Assembly (NCBI GenBank): GCA_020012075.1
Contig: DWUP01000194.1
Span: 1-36,878, forward strand
Length of the DNA stretch: 36,878 nucleotides
DNA from: Candidatus Avibacteroides avistercoris
GTDB lineage: Bacteria; Bacteroidota; Bacteroidia; Bacteroidales; Bacteroidaceae
Reading direction: 5' to 3'
Position numbers and translations under genes: made by a program
The notes under the pieces: model-generated
The model's input: only the letters and a program-made list of their open reading frames with translations
Database searches by the model: none
Told to the model about the DNA's origin: nothing
Shown here: positions 1 through 10,879 of the stretch, piece after piece
Layout of the letters: each line of letters opens with the position of its first letter
Numbering within the stretch: the stretch's first letter is position 1

Positions 1-160
1 TTGTCGGCATAGGCCAGCGCAAGCGCAAACATCGATGCGACCGATGGGAATGAGATCGTCAGGTAGCTAACACAGTCGTTATGCCAAAAAGAACCGGCAT
101 GTCAACATCAAACTAAGGAATTTTGCCCACAAACACGACAGCATTCACAAAGAGACGAGA

Positions 161-198
161 GAAATAAAATGTCCCGTGGCCTCATTGGGTCACGGGAC
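161..198 (-). terminator. Intrinsic terminator at the end of the ribosomal protein cluster (after rplQ)
   Basis: GTCCCGTG (171-178) / CACGGGAC (191-198) perfect 8-bp inverted repeat; on the minus strand it is followed by ATTTTATTTC. Confidence 0.7.
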
Positions 199-222
199 TG
201 TCCATAACTATATATGTATTCG

Positions 223-750
223 TTATTCCGCTGCCGGAGCAGACTCATTGTTCTGAGCCGGTTGAGCATCAGCTGGCGTCTCGGTTGCCGCAGCTGCCGG
301 CTCTGTTGCCTGTGCTTGTGCAGCAGACGAAGATTTCCTGCGCGAACGACGTGTCTTGCCGGCCTGCTTGCCTGCCTCCTTCATCATGTTTTCATCGAAA
401 TCGACAAGCTCGATGAAGCACATCTCGGCAGCATCTCCTTGGCGTGTGCCAATCTTGATGATGCGTGTGTAACCTCCCGGGCGGTCAGCTATCTTGACAG
501 AGATATTTTTAAAAAGTTCAGTCACAGCATATTTGTTCTGCAAGTAGCTGAACACCACGCGGCGTGAATTTGTGGTGTCGTTTTTCGACTTGGTCAGGAG
601 CGGCTCGACATACTTCTTCAGAGCCTTTGCTTTTGCGAGGGTCGTAGTGATTCTTTTGTGCATTATAAGCGAAATGGCCATGTTTGCCAACATTGCCTTA
701 CGATGAGATGCAGTACGACCCAGATGGTTGAATTTCTTATTGTGTCTCAT
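223..750 (-). CDS. rplQ: 50S ribosomal protein L17
   Basis: [24 protein letters not shown] start; position after rpoA; Ala/Pro/Glu-rich C-terminal tail. Confidence 0.97.
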   Translation of the reverse strand: MRHNKKFNHLGRTASHRKAMLANMAISLIMHKRITTTLAKAKALKKYVEPLLTKSKNDTTNSRRVVFSYLQNKYAVTELFKNISVKIADRPGGYTRIIKIGTRQGDAAEMCFIELVDFDENMMKEAGKQAGKTRRSRRKSSSAAQAQATEPAAAATETPADAQPAQNNESAPAAE

Positions 751-752
751 TG

Positions 753-1745
753 TTATTCTTTGTCTAATTTGTATTTAGATATATCAGTCCCAAACGACAG
801 ATTCAGACTCGCGAGCAAATCATCAAGCTCAGTGAGCGATTTCTTACCGAAGTTGCGGAATTTCAAGAGGTCAGTCTTGTTGTACTGCACGAGGTCACCA
901 AGCGTCTCAACTTCAGCAGCCTTGAGACAGTTGAGCGCACGGACTGAAAGATCCATATCAACTAACTTGGTCTTGAGCAGCTGGCGCATGTGAAGCACTT
1001 CTTCGTCAAACTCCTCATTGCTGTCATTGTCTGACGATTCCAATGTAATCTTTTCGTCAGAGAAAAGCATAAAGTGATAGATGAGAATTTTGGCAGCCTC
1101 TTTCAATGCTTCCTTCGGGTGTATGGAACCATCGGTCGTAATCTCAAGCACGAGCTTCTCATAATCGGTCTTTTGCTCGACACGATAGTTCTCGACTACA
1201 TACTTGACATTACGGATCGGAGTATAGATAGAATCGATGGCTATCATGGTGGGGTCAGTGCAGAACTCCTGATTCTCGGTGTAAGGCACATAACCTCTTC
1301 CTTTGTTGATAGTCAATTCGATTGACATCGTCGCTTTTGAATCTAAATGGCAGATAACTAATTCAGGATTTAACACTTCAAATCCAGTCAAATATTTATT
1401 AATATCACCTGCTTTAAATTCAGTTGCATTCTCGATGGTCATGCTGACCTTTTCGTTCTCGAATTCCTCAACTATCTGTTTGAACCTCACTTGTTTGAGA
1501 TTCAAAATGATGTTAGTGACATCTTCTTTGACTCCAGGAACGGCCGCAAATTCATGCTCGACGCCGGCAATCTTGATCGTGTTGATTGCAAAGCCTTCGA
1601 GCGACGAAAGGAGAATCCTGCGCAAAGCATTGCCCACGGTCGTTCCAAAGCCTGGTTCGAGAGGACGGAATTCGAATTTTCCAAATTTAGAATCCGCCTC
1701 TAACATTAAGACTTTATCGGGTTTTTGAAATGCTAATATTGCCAT
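753..1745 (-). CDS. rpoA: DNA-directed RNA polymerase alpha subunit
   Basis: 330 aa; [26 protein letters not shown] and C-terminal [14 protein letters not shown] alpha-CTD motif; alpha operon context. Confidence 0.98.
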   Translation of the reverse strand: MAILAFQKPDKVLMLEADSKFGKFEFRPLEPGFGTTVGNALRRILLSSLEGFAINTIKIAGVEHEFAAVPGVKEDVTNIILNLKQVRFKQIVEEFENEKVSMTIENATEFKAGDINKYLTGFEVLNPELVICHLDSKATMSIELTINKGRGYVPYTENQEFCTDPTMIAIDSIYTPIRNVKYVVENYRVEQKTDYEKLVLEITTDGSIHPKEALKEAAKILIYHFMLFSDEKITLESSDNDSNEEFDEEVLHMRQLLKTKLVDMDLSVRALNCLKAAEVETLGDLVQYNKTDLLKFRNFGKKSLTELDDLLASLNLSFGTDISKYKLDKE

Positions 1746-1755
1746 GAATCAATTA

Positions 1756-2361
1756 TTATTTAGAGTACAACTCGACGATCAAATGCTCCTTGATATTCTC
1801 TGGAATGTCGGCACGTTCCGGCACATGCAAAAACTTGCCCACTTTTGTAGACTCATCCCATTCAAGCCATGGATATTTAGCATGATTGAAACCTGCCAAT
1901 GAGTCAGCGATTACCTCCAAAGACTTCGATCTTTCTCTAACTGCTACGAGTTGGCCCGGCTTAACTGAATAAGATGGAATGTTTACCACTTTGCCATCCA
2001 CAGTTATGTGGCGGTGTGACACCAACTGACGCGCAGCTGCACGCGACTTGGCAATGCCAAGACGATAGACGATGTTGTCCAATCGGCTCTCGAGCAATTG
2101 GAGGAGCACCTCACCGGTAATGCCTTTAGAGCGCTCTGCCTTTACGAAGAGATTACGGAATTGCCTCTCAAGCAAACCGTAAGTATATTTAGCTTTTTGC
2201 TTCTCACGTAATTGGATGCCATACTCTGAAGTTTTTCTTCTCTTATTGTTACCATGCTGTCCTGGAGGGAAATTCCTGCGGGACAAGTACTTGTCGGGTC
2301 CGAATATAGCTTCACCAAACTTACGTGCAATCTTGGTTTTTGGTCCAGTATATCTAGCCAT
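1756..2361 (-). CDS. rpsD: 30S ribosomal protein S4
   Basis: [18 protein letters not shown]4 RNA-binding motif [29 protein letters not shown]. Confidence 0.98.
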   Translation of the reverse strand: MARYTGPKTKIARKFGEAIFGPDKYLSRRNFPPGQHGNNKRRKTSEYGIQLREKQKAKYTYGLLERQFRNLFVKAERSKGITGEVLLQLLESRLDNIVYRLGIAKSRAAARQLVSHRHITVDGKVVNIPSYSVKPGQLVAVRERSKSLEVIADSLAGFNHAKYPWLEWDESTKVGKFLHVPERADIPENIKEHLIVELYSK

Positions 2362-2384
2362 TTCTTTTCTAATTAAATTGTTTA

Positions 2385-2452
2385 AGTTATGATTTCATTT
2401 TGTTGCAGCCGCGATTACAGGAAGGAGATGTAATCCATAACAAAACAATCTC
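2385..2452 (-). promoter_or_regulatory. Candidate structured RNA (S4-type leader) in the rpsK-rpsD intergenic region
   Basis: Nested inverted repeats: TTTTGTT (2398-2404)/AACAAAA (2439-2445) outside and GATTACA (2413-2419)/TGTAATC (2429-2435) inside, with a 9-nt loop. Confidence 0.6.
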
Positions 2453-2473
2453 ACATATTAATAAGCTATATAA

Positions 2474-2863
2474 TTAAACTCTGCGTCTTTTCGGTGGACG
2501 GCAACCATTGTGAGGAAGCGGCGTCACATCAACTATTTCTGTGACCTCGATACCTGCACCATGAACGGTACGAATAGCGGACTCACGTCCATTGCCCGGT
2601 CCCTTGACATAAGCCTTGACTTTTCTCAAGCCGAGGTCAAATGCGACCTTTGCACAATCTTGAGCAGCCATCTGCGCTGCATAAGGAGTGTTCTTCTTTG
2701 ACCCCCTGAAACCCATCTTTCCTGCAGAAGACCACGAGATTACCTGGCCTTCCGAATTAGTCAGAGAAACAATAATATTGTTGAACGACGAATGGACATG
2801 CAATTGGCCATTTGCATCAACACGGACGTTTCTCTTTTTAGCTGCGACTGTTTTTTTTGCCAT
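2474..2863 (-). CDS. rpsK: 30S ribosomal protein S11
   Basis: [38 protein letters not shown]-terminal [18 protein letters not shown]. Confidence 0.98.
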   Translation of the reverse strand: MAKKTVAAKKRNVRVDANGQLHVHSSFNNIIVSLTNSEGQVISWSSAGKMGFRGSKKNTPYAAQMAAQDCAKVAFDLGLRKVKAYVKGPGNGRESAIRTVHGAGIEVTEIVDVTPLPHNGCRPPKRRRV

Positions 2864-2871
2864 ATCAAATA

Positions 2872-3252
2872 TTATTTAGTAGCTTTCTTCTTATTAGCAA
2901 CCGTTTTCTTCTTGCCCTTTCGTGTCCTTGCATTATTCTTTGTGCTTTGGCCACGAACAGGAAGGCCAAGACGATGGCGGATACCTCTATAACAGCCGAT
3001 ATCCATCAAACGCTTGATATTCATTTGTACTTCAGAGCGGAGGTCACCCTCAACCTTGAAGTTTGCGCCTATGATTTCACGAATCTTTGCAGCCTGGTCA
3101 TCATTCCAATCCTTGACCTTGATGTCGCGGTCAATACCAGCCTGGCTCAAGATTTTGTTTGCGCTGCTACGACCTATACCATATATATAGGTCAATGCGA
3201 TTTCACCCCTCTTGTTTTGGGGTAAGTCTACACCAACGATTCTTATTGCCAT
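2872..3252 (-). CDS. rpsM: 30S ribosomal protein S13
   Basis: [57 protein letters not shown]. Confidence 0.98.
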   Translation of the reverse strand: MAIRIVGVDLPQNKRGEIALTYIYGIGRSSANKILSQAGIDRDIKVKDWNDDQAAKIREIIGANFKVEGDLRSEVQMNIKRLMDIGCYRGIRHRLGLPVRGQSTKNNARTRKGKKKTVANKKKATK

Positions 3253-3284
3253 ATATAGTTAAAATTTTTGCAAAAGTAACAAAT

Positions 3285-3401
3285 TTATCCTTGACGCATC
3301 TTAAACTTAGGATTTTTCTTGTTAATTACATACAAACGTCCTTTGCGTCTCACGATTTTGCAATCCGGAGTGCGTTTCTTGATTGAAGCTTTTACTTTCA
3401 T
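3285..3401 (-). CDS. rpmJ: 50S ribosomal protein L36 (degenerate zinc-ribbon form)
   Basis: Translated by hand: [38 protein letters not shown]. Not in the ORF track because of its length; lies between infA and rpsM. Confidence 0.95.
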   Translation of the reverse strand: MKVKASIKKRTPDCKIVRRKGRLYVINKKNPKFKMRQG

Positions 3402-3416
3402 ATTTACATTATTTTT

Positions 3417-3635
3417 TTATTTGTATCTGAAAACTATACGCCCCTTGGACAGGTCATACGGCGACATTTCTACTTTGACCTTATCACCGGGGAGAATTTT
3501 GATGTAATGCATTCTCATTTTCCCTGAGATATGCGCTGTAATGGAATGTCCATTTTCAAGCTCGACGGTGAACATTGCATTTGACAATGCTTCCACTATC
3601 GTACCATCTTGTTCTATTGCTGACTGTTTTGCCAT
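3417..3635 (-). CDS. infA: Translation initiation factor IF-1
   Basis: 72 aa: [72 protein letters not shown]. Confidence 0.98.
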   Translation of the reverse strand: MAKQSAIEQDGTIVEALSNAMFTVELENGHSITAHISGKMRMHYIKILPGDKVKVEMSPYDLSKGRIVFRYK

Positions 3636-3654
3636 TTTAGCAGTATTCTTCTAC

Positions 3655-4452
3655 CTATTGGTTTGAATTTAAAACTTCTTCTATGTATTTAAACGATGAA
3701 AGTATGAGAGCACCACAAGGGCGTACAGCTATAGTATGTTCAAAATGAGCTGCAGGCTTGTGATCCACAGTCCTCACAGTCCAGCCATCATGCTCCATAT
3801 ATATGTTGCGAACACCCATTGTTATCATCGGTTCGATTGCAATGCAAAGCCCATTTTTCAACATCATGCCACGACCCGCAGCACCATAGTTTGGGACTGG
3901 TGGATCTTCGTGCATCTCTTTTCCAATACCGTGCCCCACAAACTCGCGGACTACACCATAGCCATTAGACTGACAATGATTTTGAATAGCATTACCTATA
4001 TCTCCTATCCGTTTACCGGGGACAGCTTGTTCTATCCCAAGATAAAGAGACTGCTTGGTGACATCCAAGAGCTTTTTGACTTCAGGTGCGACCTCACCAA
4101 CACAAAAGGTGTAAGCAGAGTCGCCACAGAAACCATTGAGCAAGGTACCGCAATCAACAGAAATTATATCGCCATCTTTCAAAAAAACTTTGTCAGATGG
4201 AATGCCGTGCACCACTACATCATTGACAGACGTACATATCGAACCCGAAAAAGGAACTCTATTTTGATTAGGATATCCCTTGAATGTCGGGATTGCTCCG
4301 TTATCGCGTATAAATTCCTCTGCAATGGTGTCAAGCTGCTTGGTAGAGACACCCGGCTTTATATATTTTGCTACTTCCGCCAATGTCTTACCTACCAAGT
4401 CATTGCTTGCACGCAAGAGCTCTATTTCGTCGTCTGTTTTTAAATATACCAT
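3655..4452 (-). CDS. map: Methionine aminopeptidase type I
   Basis: GHGIGKEMHEDPPVPNYG and VDCGTLLNGFCGDSAYTF metal-ligand motifs; secY-map-infA order. Confidence 0.96.
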   Translation of the reverse strand: MVYLKTDDEIELLRASNDLVGKTLAEVAKYIKPGVSTKQLDTIAEEFIRDNGAIPTFKGYPNQNRVPFSGSICTSVNDVVVHGIPSDKVFLKDGDIISVDCGTLLNGFCGDSAYTFCVGEVAPEVKKLLDVTKQSLYLGIEQAVPGKRIGDIGNAIQNHCQSNGYGVVREFVGHGIGKEMHEDPPVPNYGAAGRGMMLKNGLCIAIEPMITMGVRNIYMEHDGWTVRTVDHKPAAHFEHTIAVRPCGALILSSFKYIEEVLNSNQ

Positions 4453-4461
4453 TTATTCAAA

Positions 4462-5793
4462 TCAATATGCAGATACACCGCTACGACCCCTTATTCGACC
4501 TGATTTCAACAAGCCGTCATAGTGACGCATGAGCAAATGGCTTTCTATCTGCTGCAAAGTGTCAAGTACTACACCCACAAGAATCAATAATGATGTACCT
4601 CCAAAGAATTGGGCAAACTCAGCCTGCACATCAAAAAGATGGGCAAATGCTGGCATAATTGCTATCAGAGCCAAGAAAATTGATCCCGGCAGGGTTATCC
4701 TATCCATTATCTTATCCAAGTAATCTACAGTATTCTTACCCGGTTTTATGCCTGGTATGAAACCATTGTTGGTCTTCATCTGATCTGCCATCTGGGTCGG
4801 ATTGACCGTAATGGCAGTATAGAAGTAGGTGAACAGGATAATCAAGACTGCAAAGACTAAATTATACCAGAAGCTGGTATGATCCATCATTGTTGTCATA
4901 AATGCTGACGGAGTAGAATCTGCATAACCGACAAAAGCCAATGGGATGAACATTATTGCCTGCGCAAATATTATAGGCATAACTCCAGCAGCATTGACTT
5001 TCAATGGCAAATACTGACGAGCCCCCCCAACTTGCCGATTACCGACCACGCGCTTTGCATATTGGACAGGCACCTTTCTGACACCTTGCACAAGCAAGAT
5101 TGCAGCTGCCATGACAATGAACAAAATGAGCAATTCAATCAAGAACATCACCAAGCCACCAGTCTTCTCAGACATTCTTGAGATAATTTCCTGGAAGAGA
5201 GATTGCGGTAATCTGGCGATGATACCAATCATAATGATCAATGATATACCATTGCCTATCCCCTTATCTGTAATTCTCTCACCCAACCACAGGATAAACA
5301 TACTCCCCGCAGCAAGAATGATGGTAGAAGTAATCATGAAGAATGTCCAATTGCCTGCAAAAGCATTAGGCGCCTGCATCTTCAGATTTATCAAATAAGA
5401 CGGAGCCTGCAAGACCAAAACAAATATCGTCAGATACCTCGTATATTGATTAATCTTGCGCCTTCCGCTTTCCCCCTCACGCTGCATCTTTTGGAAGTAT
5501 GGAACTACAATCGTCAAGAGCTGAATGACAATTGAAGCAGAGATATAGGGCATAATACCCAAAGCGAATATTGACGCTTGAGAAAATGCTCCTCCGGAGA
5601 ACATATCCAGAAGTGAGAGCAAGCCTGTACTCGTCTGCTCTTGCAACCTTGACAAAGCCGTAGCATCTATGCCAGGCAAGACAACGTAAGAGCCAAAACG
5701 GTATACGGCCACAAACAATATGGTGATGAGGATCCGGTGTCTCAGATCCTCAATCTTCCATATGTTTCTAATTGTCTCTATGAACTTTTTCAT
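4462..5793 (-). CDS. secY: Protein translocase subunit SecY
   Basis: 443 aa multi-TM; GIMPYISASIVIQLLTIVVPYFQKMQREGESGRRKINQYTRY. Confidence 0.98.
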   Translation of the reverse strand: MKKFIETIRNIWKIEDLRHRILITILFVAVYRFGSYVVLPGIDATALSRLQEQTSTGLLSLLDMFSGGAFSQASIFALGIMPYISASIVIQLLTIVVPYFQKMQREGESGRRKINQYTRYLTIFVLVLQAPSYLINLKMQAPNAFAGNWTFFMITSTIILAAGSMFILWLGERITDKGIGNGISLIIMIGIIARLPQSLFQEIISRMSEKTGGLVMFLIELLILFIVMAAAILLVQGVRKVPVQYAKRVVGNRQVGGARQYLPLKVNAAGVMPIIFAQAIMFIPLAFVGYADSTPSAFMTTMMDHTSFWYNLVFAVLIILFTYFYTAITVNPTQMADQMKTNNGFIPGIKPGKNTVDYLDKIMDRITLPGSIFLALIAIMPAFAHLFDVQAEFAQFFGGTSLLILVGVVLDTLQQIESHLLMRHYDGLLKSGRIRGRSGVSAY

Positions 5794-5797
5794 TTAG

Positions 5798-6244
5798 TCA
5801 GACTTTTACAGCTGAACCACCAAGAGACTCTATAGCCGCAACAGCAGAAGCAGAGAAAGCATTGGCTTCTACGTCAAGCTTTGACTTGAGTTCACCTCTG
5901 CCCAAGACTTTAACCGGAGCTTTCCGCTTAAGTCTACCAGTTTGGAACAAGTCATCAAGAGTAATTTTAGTCAGATTGAACTTCTCTGCAAAAACCTGCA
6001 AATCATCTAAGTTCAAAACTTGATACTCTACTCTATTGATGTTTTTGAAACCAAATTTCGGAACCCTACGCTGCAAAGGCATCTGGCCTCCCTCGAAACC
6101 AATCTTACGTGAATAACCAGACCTTTGCTTTGCACCTTTATGTCCCCTTGTAGAAGTTCCACCCAAACCAGAACCTGGTCCACGGCCTACGCGTTTTCTC
6201 TCTTTGGTCGAACCGGGAGCGGGTTTCAAACTACTTAAATCCAT
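5798..6244 (-). CDS. rplO: 50S ribosomal protein L15
   Basis: [43 protein letters not shown]. Confidence 0.97.
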   Translation of the reverse strand: MDLSSLKPAPGSTKERKRVGRGPGSGLGGTSTRGHKGAKQRSGYSRKIGFEGGQMPLQRRVPKFGFKNINRVEYQVLNLDDLQVFAEKFNLTKITLDDLFQTGRLKRKAPVKVLGRGELKSKLDVEANAFSASAVAAIESLGGSAVKV

Positions 6245-6277
6245 ATTATTGTTTTAATTAATATTCAACAATGACTA

Positions 6278-6454
6278 TTAGTCGACTATTTTCACCAAAT
6301 GATGTACCTTGCGAATCCTACCGCGAAGTGAAGGTGTATCCTCATGCTCAGCTACACGATTCATCTTTGTCAAGCGCAAAGACCTCAGCGTATCTTTCTG
6401 ATCCTTAGGAGCACCAATACTGCTCTTTACTTGCTTTACTTTTATTGTAGCCAT
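6278..6454 (-). CDS. rpmD: 50S ribosomal protein L30
   Basis: Translated by hand: MATIKVKQVKSSIGAPKDQKDTLRSLRLTKMNRVAEHEDTPSLRGRIRKVHHLVKIVD*. Missing from the ORF track; lies between rplO and rpsE. Confidence 0.95.
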   Translation of the reverse strand: MATIKVKQVKSSIGAPKDQKDTLRSLRLTKMNRVAEHEDTPSLRGRIRKVHHLVKIVD

Positions 6455-6466
6455 AGTAAATAACCT

Positions 6467-6982
6467 TTATCCATTAAAGACTTTCTCGAGACTTATACCA
6501 CGATTTTGAGCAACGGTTCTCGGGTCACGCATTTCGCTCAAAGCCTTGATTGTCGCTTTAACAAGATTGTGAGGGTTTGAAGAGCCTTTAGACTTTGCCA
6601 AGACATCTGTCACACCTACACTCTCAAGCACTGCACGCATTGCACCTCCTGCAACAACACCAGTACCATGCGAAGCCGGCATAATAAGAACCCGCGCACC
6701 TCCAAACTTAGCCTCTTGCTCATGAGGTACAGTGCCTTTCAAGACATGGACTCTTGTTAAATTCTTCTTTGCAGCCTCTACTCCTTTTGCAATTGCAGCG
6801 GTAACTTCTCCAGCCTTACCCAAGCCCCAGCCGATTATTCCATCTTCGTTTCCGACTACGACTATTGCTGAGAAACTGAAAGTGCGACCACCTTTAGTAA
6901 CTTTTGTTACCCTGTTTATAGCTACCAAACGATCTTTCAATTCGACATCGTTGGCGACTCTCACTCTATTATTTTCCATCAT
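6467..6982 (-). CDS. rpsE: 30S ribosomal protein S5
   Basis: [45 protein letters not shown]. Confidence 0.98.
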   Translation of the reverse strand: MMENNRVRVANDVELKDRLVAINRVTKVTKGGRTFSFSAIVVVGNEDGIIGWGLGKAGEVTAAIAKGVEAAKKNLTRVHVLKGTVPHEQEAKFGGARVLIMPASHGTGVVAGGAMRAVLESVGVTDVLAKSKGSSNPHNLVKATIKALSEMRDPRTVAQNRGISLEKVFNG

Positions 6983-6987
6983 GGTAA

Positions 6988-7383
6988 TTATATTTTTAAT
7001 CCAGCTTTACGCGCAGCCTCAGCCACTTCTTTCACTCTTCCGTGGTACAGATAACCGTTACGGTCAAATACCACTTGTGTTATGCCTGCTGCCAAAGCTT
7101 TTTGCGCGGCAAGCTCACCAACCTTAGCAGCCTGTTCGCACTTGGGCATTTTCTCCAATGAAAGAGAACTTACAGAAAGGAGCGTTCGGCCTACATTCAG
7201 GACCTTTTGTCCCTGAAGATTGGTATGCTCATTCGGATTTACCCATGAGTCATCAATAAACTGCACATAAATTTGTCTGTTGCTCCTGAACACGCACATA
7301 CGAGGGCGATCAATTGTACCCGATACTTTCTTACGTATTCTATATTTGATTCTCTGACGTCTTTCTACTTTTGTAATAGTCAT
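6988..7383 (-). CDS. rplR: 50S ribosomal protein L18 (this length is consistent with TTG/alternative start uncertainty only at the N-terminus)
   Basis: [34 protein letters not shown]...[28 protein letters not shown]. Confidence 0.96.
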   Translation of the reverse strand: MTITKVERRQRIKYRIRKKVSGTIDRPRMCVFRSNRQIYVQFIDDSWVNPNEHTNLQGQKVLNVGRTLLSVSSLSLEKMPKCEQAAKVGELAAQKALAAGITQVVFDRNGYLYHGRVKEVAEAARKAGLKI

Positions 7384-7403
7384 AACTCTATCAATTTTAA
7401 GGT

Positions 7404-7958
7404 TTACTTAGCACCTGCAGACTTACCCGACTTTCTACGGATAACCTCGCCAACGAATTTGACACCCTTGCCTTTATATGGTTCAGGCTTGCGGAAAGAA
7501 CGAATCTTGGCACAAACTTGACCTAAAAGCTGTTTATCAAAAGACTCAAGTATAATCAAAGGATTTTTATTCCTTTCAGATTTTGTTTCAACCTTAACCT
7601 CTTTGGGCAGTTCGAAAAATATAGGGTGAGTATAGCCAAGAGAAAGCTCAAGGATATTCCCCTTATTGGAAGCACGGTAGCCTACGCCGACTAACTCCAG
7701 TTCTTTCTTATAGCCTTCGGATACACCTACGACCATATTATGAATCAATGCTCTATATAAACCATGAAAAGCTCGTTCTTGCTTTTCATCAGAACTTCTC
7801 AAGACATGCACTTGTCCGTCTTCAACAGTTACTGAGATTGAAGGATCTATGGTCTGGCTAAGTTCACCTTTCGGGCCCTTGACTGTAACAACATTACCCT
7901 CTGCAGAGATTGAGACTCCTGCAGGCAAAACTATCGGTAATTTACCTATTCTAGACAT
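7404..7958 (-). CDS. rplF: 50S ribosomal protein L6
   Basis: [17 protein letters not shown]...[28 protein letters not shown]. Confidence 0.98.
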   Translation of the reverse strand: MSRIGKLPIVLPAGVSISAEGNVVTVKGPKGELSQTIDPSISVTVEDGQVHVLRSSDEKQERAFHGLYRALIHNMVVGVSEGYKKELELVGVGYRASNKGNILELSLGYTHPIFFELPKEVKVETKSERNKNPLIILESFDKQLLGQVCAKIRSFRKPEPYKGKGVKFVGEVIRRKSGKSAGAK

Positions 7959-7975
7959 TTGATATCCTCCTCAAA

Positions 7976-8371
7976 TTAATAAACGTAACACAATACCTCA
8001 CCACCGACTTTTAATGTTGAAGCCTCTTTGTCGGTCATCACACCACGCGATGTTGATATAATAGCAATACCTAAGCCGTTAATGACACGCGGCATTGTTC
8101 TATAACCGGTATACTTACGCAAACCTGGAGTAGAAACACGGACAAGTTTTTTGATTGCATTGACCTTATTGACTGTGTCATATTTCAATGCAATTTTAAT
8201 AGTCCCTTGAGGACCGTCTTCTACAAACTTGTAATTAAGTATGTAGCCCTTTTCAAACAAGATTTTAGTAATCTCCTTCTTCAAATTTGAAGCTGGTACT
8301 TCAACAACCCTATGCTTTGCACTGATTGCATTCCTCAGCCTCGTCAAATAATCTGCTATTGGATCTGTCAT
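7976..8371 (-). CDS. rpsH: 30S ribosomal protein S8
   Basis: MTDPIADYLTRLRNAISAKHRVVEVPASNLKKEI...ISTSRGVMTDKEA. Confidence 0.98.
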   Translation of the reverse strand: MTDPIADYLTRLRNAISAKHRVVEVPASNLKKEITKILFEKGYILNYKFVEDGPQGTIKIALKYDTVNKVNAIKKLVRVSTPGLRKYTGYRTMPRVINGLGIAIISTSRGVMTDKEASTLKVGGEVLCYVY

Positions 8372-8427
8372 TTTTTATTTTGTTAAATTAATCAGGACAT
8401 TCCTGACAATATTTAAAAGAATACTTT

Positions 8428-8697
8428 TCACCAACTGGCTTTTTTAACACCAGGAATCAAGCCGCTAGAAGCCATCTCTCTGAATTGAATCCTAGAAATG
8501 CCAAACATACGCATATATCCCTTGGGACGTCCCGTTATCTTACACCTATTATGCAAGCGCACAGGGGAAGCATTTTTGGGAAGTGCTTGTAAAGCTTCAT
8601 AATCGCCTGCTTTCTTCAATGCAGCTCTCTTCTCTGCATATTTTGCAACTAATTTTGCCCTCTTAACCTCACGGGCCTTCATTGATTCTTTTGCCAT
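8428..8697 (-). CDS. rpsN: 30S ribosomal protein S14 (zinc-independent form)
   Basis: Start trimmed to [70 protein letters not shown]. Confidence 0.95.
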   Translation of the reverse strand: MAKESMKAREVKRAKLVAKYAEKRAALKKAGDYEALQALPKNASPVRLHNRCKITGRPKGYMRMFGISRIQFREMASSGLIPGVKKASW

Positions 8698-8701
8698 ACT
8701 A

Positions 8702-9259
8702 TCAGTCTTTATTAGTATTTTTAAAAGGCAAGCCAAATTCTTTCAGCAGAGCAAAACCTTCTTCATCAGTATTCGCAGACGTAACGAAAGTAATATTCAT
8801 ACCAAGAATCTTAGTAATGCTGTCAATGTTAATTTCAGGGAAAATTATCTGTTCTTCTATACCCATAGAATAATTCCCGCGCCCATCAAGCTTTGAATTA
8901 ATACCCTTGAAGTCACGGATACGAGGCAAAGCTACGCGAACCAATCTTTCAAGGAATTCATACATTCTGTCTCCACGGAGAGTTACCATAACTCCGATGG
9001 GCATTTTCTTACGCAACTTAAAATTAGCAATATCCTTGCGTGACAAAGTTGCCACTGCTTTTTGGCCTGCTATCGCTGTCAATTCGTTAATCGCTATATC
9101 AATTATCTTCTTATCCTGAACAGCTTCACCAAGTCCTTGATTTATTACTATTTTTTTAAGTTTAGGAATCTGCATCACGGACTTGTATTGGAATTGCTTC
9201 ATCAATGCAGGAGCAATCCTCTCTTTATAAACAACCTTCAGATTTGCAGTATTAGCCAT
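8702..9259 (-). CDS. rplE: 50S ribosomal protein L5
   Basis: [27 protein letters not shown]...[16 protein letters not shown]. Confidence 0.98.
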   Translation of the reverse strand: MANTANLKVVYKERIAPALMKQFQYKSVMQIPKLKKIVINQGLGEAVQDKKIIDIAINELTAIAGQKAVATLSRKDIANFKLRKKMPIGVMVTLRGDRMYEFLERLVRVALPRIRDFKGINSKLDGRGNYSMGIEEQIIFPEINIDSITKILGMNITFVTSANTDEEGFALLKEFGLPFKNTNKD

Positions 9260-9578
9260 TTTTTATTTCCTCTCCAGATTTTTTAGCATAACGAACCAAT
9301 ACACCTTCATCATTTTTCCTACGACCGATGCGAGTCGGTTTGCCTGTTTTAGGGTCAACTACGTTCAAATTTGATACGTGAATTGAAGCCTCCTGCTTAA
9401 CTATACCACCTTGAGGATTCTTAGCATTTGGCTTAACTCTTTTAGACACCATATTAAGCCCCTCTACTATGGCACGGTTTTTATCGACGAGCACTTTCAG
9501 AACACGCCCTGTACGTCCTTTATCATCACCAGCAAGGACGTAGACCGTATCGCCTCTTCTTATATGTAACTTGCTCAT
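9252..9578 (-). CDS. rplX: 50S ribosomal protein L24
   Basis: KOW motif: [23 protein letters not shown]; overlaps rplE by 8 nt. Confidence 0.97.
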   Translation of the reverse strand: MSKLHIRRGDTVYVLAGDDKGRTGRVLKVLVDKNRAIVEGLNMVSKRVKPNAKNPQGGIVKQEASIHVSNLNVVDPKTGKPTRIGRRKNDEGVLVRYAKKSGEEIKNG

Positions 9579-9596
9579 TATAACTTACTATTAAAT

Positions 9597-9962
9597 TTAT
9601 AAAACCTCAGGTGCAAGTGAAACGACTTTCATGTTTACACTCCTCAGCTCTCTTGCAACAGGGCCAAAGATACGACTTCCTCTTATTTCACCTGCATTAT
9701 TCAGAAGTACACACGCATTATCGTCAAATCGAATGTAAGAGCCATCAGCGCGACGTATTTCTTTCTTTACACGGACAATCAGAGCCTTAGATACTGCTCC
9801 TTTTTTAATATCACTCGTGGGTATTACACTTTTAATCGCTACAACAATAGTATCCCCCACAGAAGCATAGCGCCTTCTTGTACCACCCAAGACACGTATG
9901 CAAAGAGCCTCTTTTGCTCCGCTGTTATCGCAAACTGTCAGTCTGGATTCTGTCTGTATCAT
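9597..9962 (-). CDS. rplN: 50S ribosomal protein L14
   Basis: [27 protein letters not shown]...[11 protein letters not shown]. Confidence 0.98.
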   Translation of the reverse strand: MIQTESRLTVCDNSGAKEALCIRVLGGTRRRYASVGDTIVVAIKSVIPTSDIKKGAVSKALIVRVKKEIRRADGSYIRFDDNACVLLNNAGEIRGSRIFGPVARELRSVNMKVVSLAPEVL

Positions 9963-9964
9963 AA

Positions 9965-10222
9965 TTACTTAGCCCTTTCGATTATTTCAACTAACCTCCA
10001 TCTTTTCATTTTACTCAAAGGACGAGTTTCCATTATCCTCACAGTATCTCCAATATTGCACTCGTTCTTTTCATCATGAGCATAGTACTTCTTCGTCTTA
10101 TTGACGAACTTACCGTAAATAGGGTGTTTTTCCTTGAACTTGGAAGCAACAGTTATGGTTTTATCCATCTTGTTACTTACAACGACACCACTTCTTTCCT
10201 TTCTTAAATTTCTAGCTTCCAT
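9965..10222 (-). CDS. rpsQ: 30S ribosomal protein S17
   Basis: [50 protein letters not shown]. Confidence 0.97.
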   Translation of the reverse strand: MEARNLRKERSGVVVSNKMDKTITVASKFKEKHPIYGKFVNKTKKYYAHDEKNECNIGDTVRIMETRPLSKMKRWRLVEIIERAK

Positions 10223-10231
10223 CAGGACAAT

Positions 10232-10429
10232 TTATTTGTTATTAAGCTGTCTTTGGTGCAACTCACCCTTCATACGAGCTATATTCTTACGCACTTTCCT
10301 GAGTTGTGAAGGATTTTCAAGAGGAGAAACAGCATGTGTCAAGCGCATAGACGTATAACTTGCAACTTCCGCCTCCAATCTTTCTTTCAACTCCTCTGTC
10401 GTCAATTCTCTAATCTCAGCAATTTTCAT
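10232..10429 (-). CDS. rpmC: 50S ribosomal protein L29
   Basis: MKIAEIRELTTEELKERLEAEVASYTSMRLTHAVSPLENPSQLRKVRKNIARMKGELHQRQLNNK; ORF extends to 10438 but MKIAEIREL is the conventional start. Confidence 0.95.
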   Translation of the reverse strand: MKIAEIRELTTEELKERLEAEVASYTSMRLTHAVSPLENPSQLRKVRKNIARMKGELHQRQLNNK

Positions 10430-10434
10430 ACTAA

Positions 10435-10866
10435 TCAAGCATTTTGGGTGTAATCATAATCTCGTCTAACTACAAACTTTGTGGTAATTGGCAATTTCTG
10501 AGCAGCCAAACGTAAAGCTTCCTTAGCTATCTCATAAGGAACACCCTCCACTTCTATAAGAACTCTACCGGGAGTAACAGGAGCAACGAAACCTTCCGGA
10601 TTACCCTTACCTTTACCCATACGGACCTCAGCTGGCTTGCGAGTAATCGGTTTATCAGGGAAAATGCGAATCCATATTTGACCTTGACGTTGCATATATC
10701 TTGTCACTGCTATACGGGCAGCCTCAATTTGACGTCCTGTTATCCACTTGGTTTGCAAAGCTTTAATTCCAAAAGACCCAAAGGCCAATTGATTTCCTCT
10801 TTGAGCAAACCCCTTCATTCTGCCCTTTTGCTGCCTTCTGAATTTTGTCTTTTTCGGTTGTAACAT
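10435..10866 (-). CDS. rplP: 50S ribosomal protein L16
   Basis: [37 protein letters not shown]. Confidence 0.98.
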   Translation of the reverse strand: MLQPKKTKFRRQQKGRMKGFAQRGNQLAFGSFGIKALQTKWITGRQIEAARIAVTRYMQRQGQIWIRIFPDKPITRKPAEVRMGKGKGNPEGFVAPVTPGRVLIEVEGVPYEIAKEALRLAAQKLPITTKFVVRRDYDYTQNA

Positions 10867-10879
10867 AATTAGGACCTAA

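Noticed and set aside
1-160. Minus-strand open frame at the left edge (…HNDCVSYLTISFPSVASMFALALAYAD)
   Set aside because: Only ~100 nt in the window, no supported start and no recognisable family; cannot call a gene.
223-357. Ala/Pro/Glu-rich C-terminal extension of L17 (and charged tail of S2)
   Set aside because: I recall such tails as common in Bacteroidota ribosomal proteins; not novel on its own.
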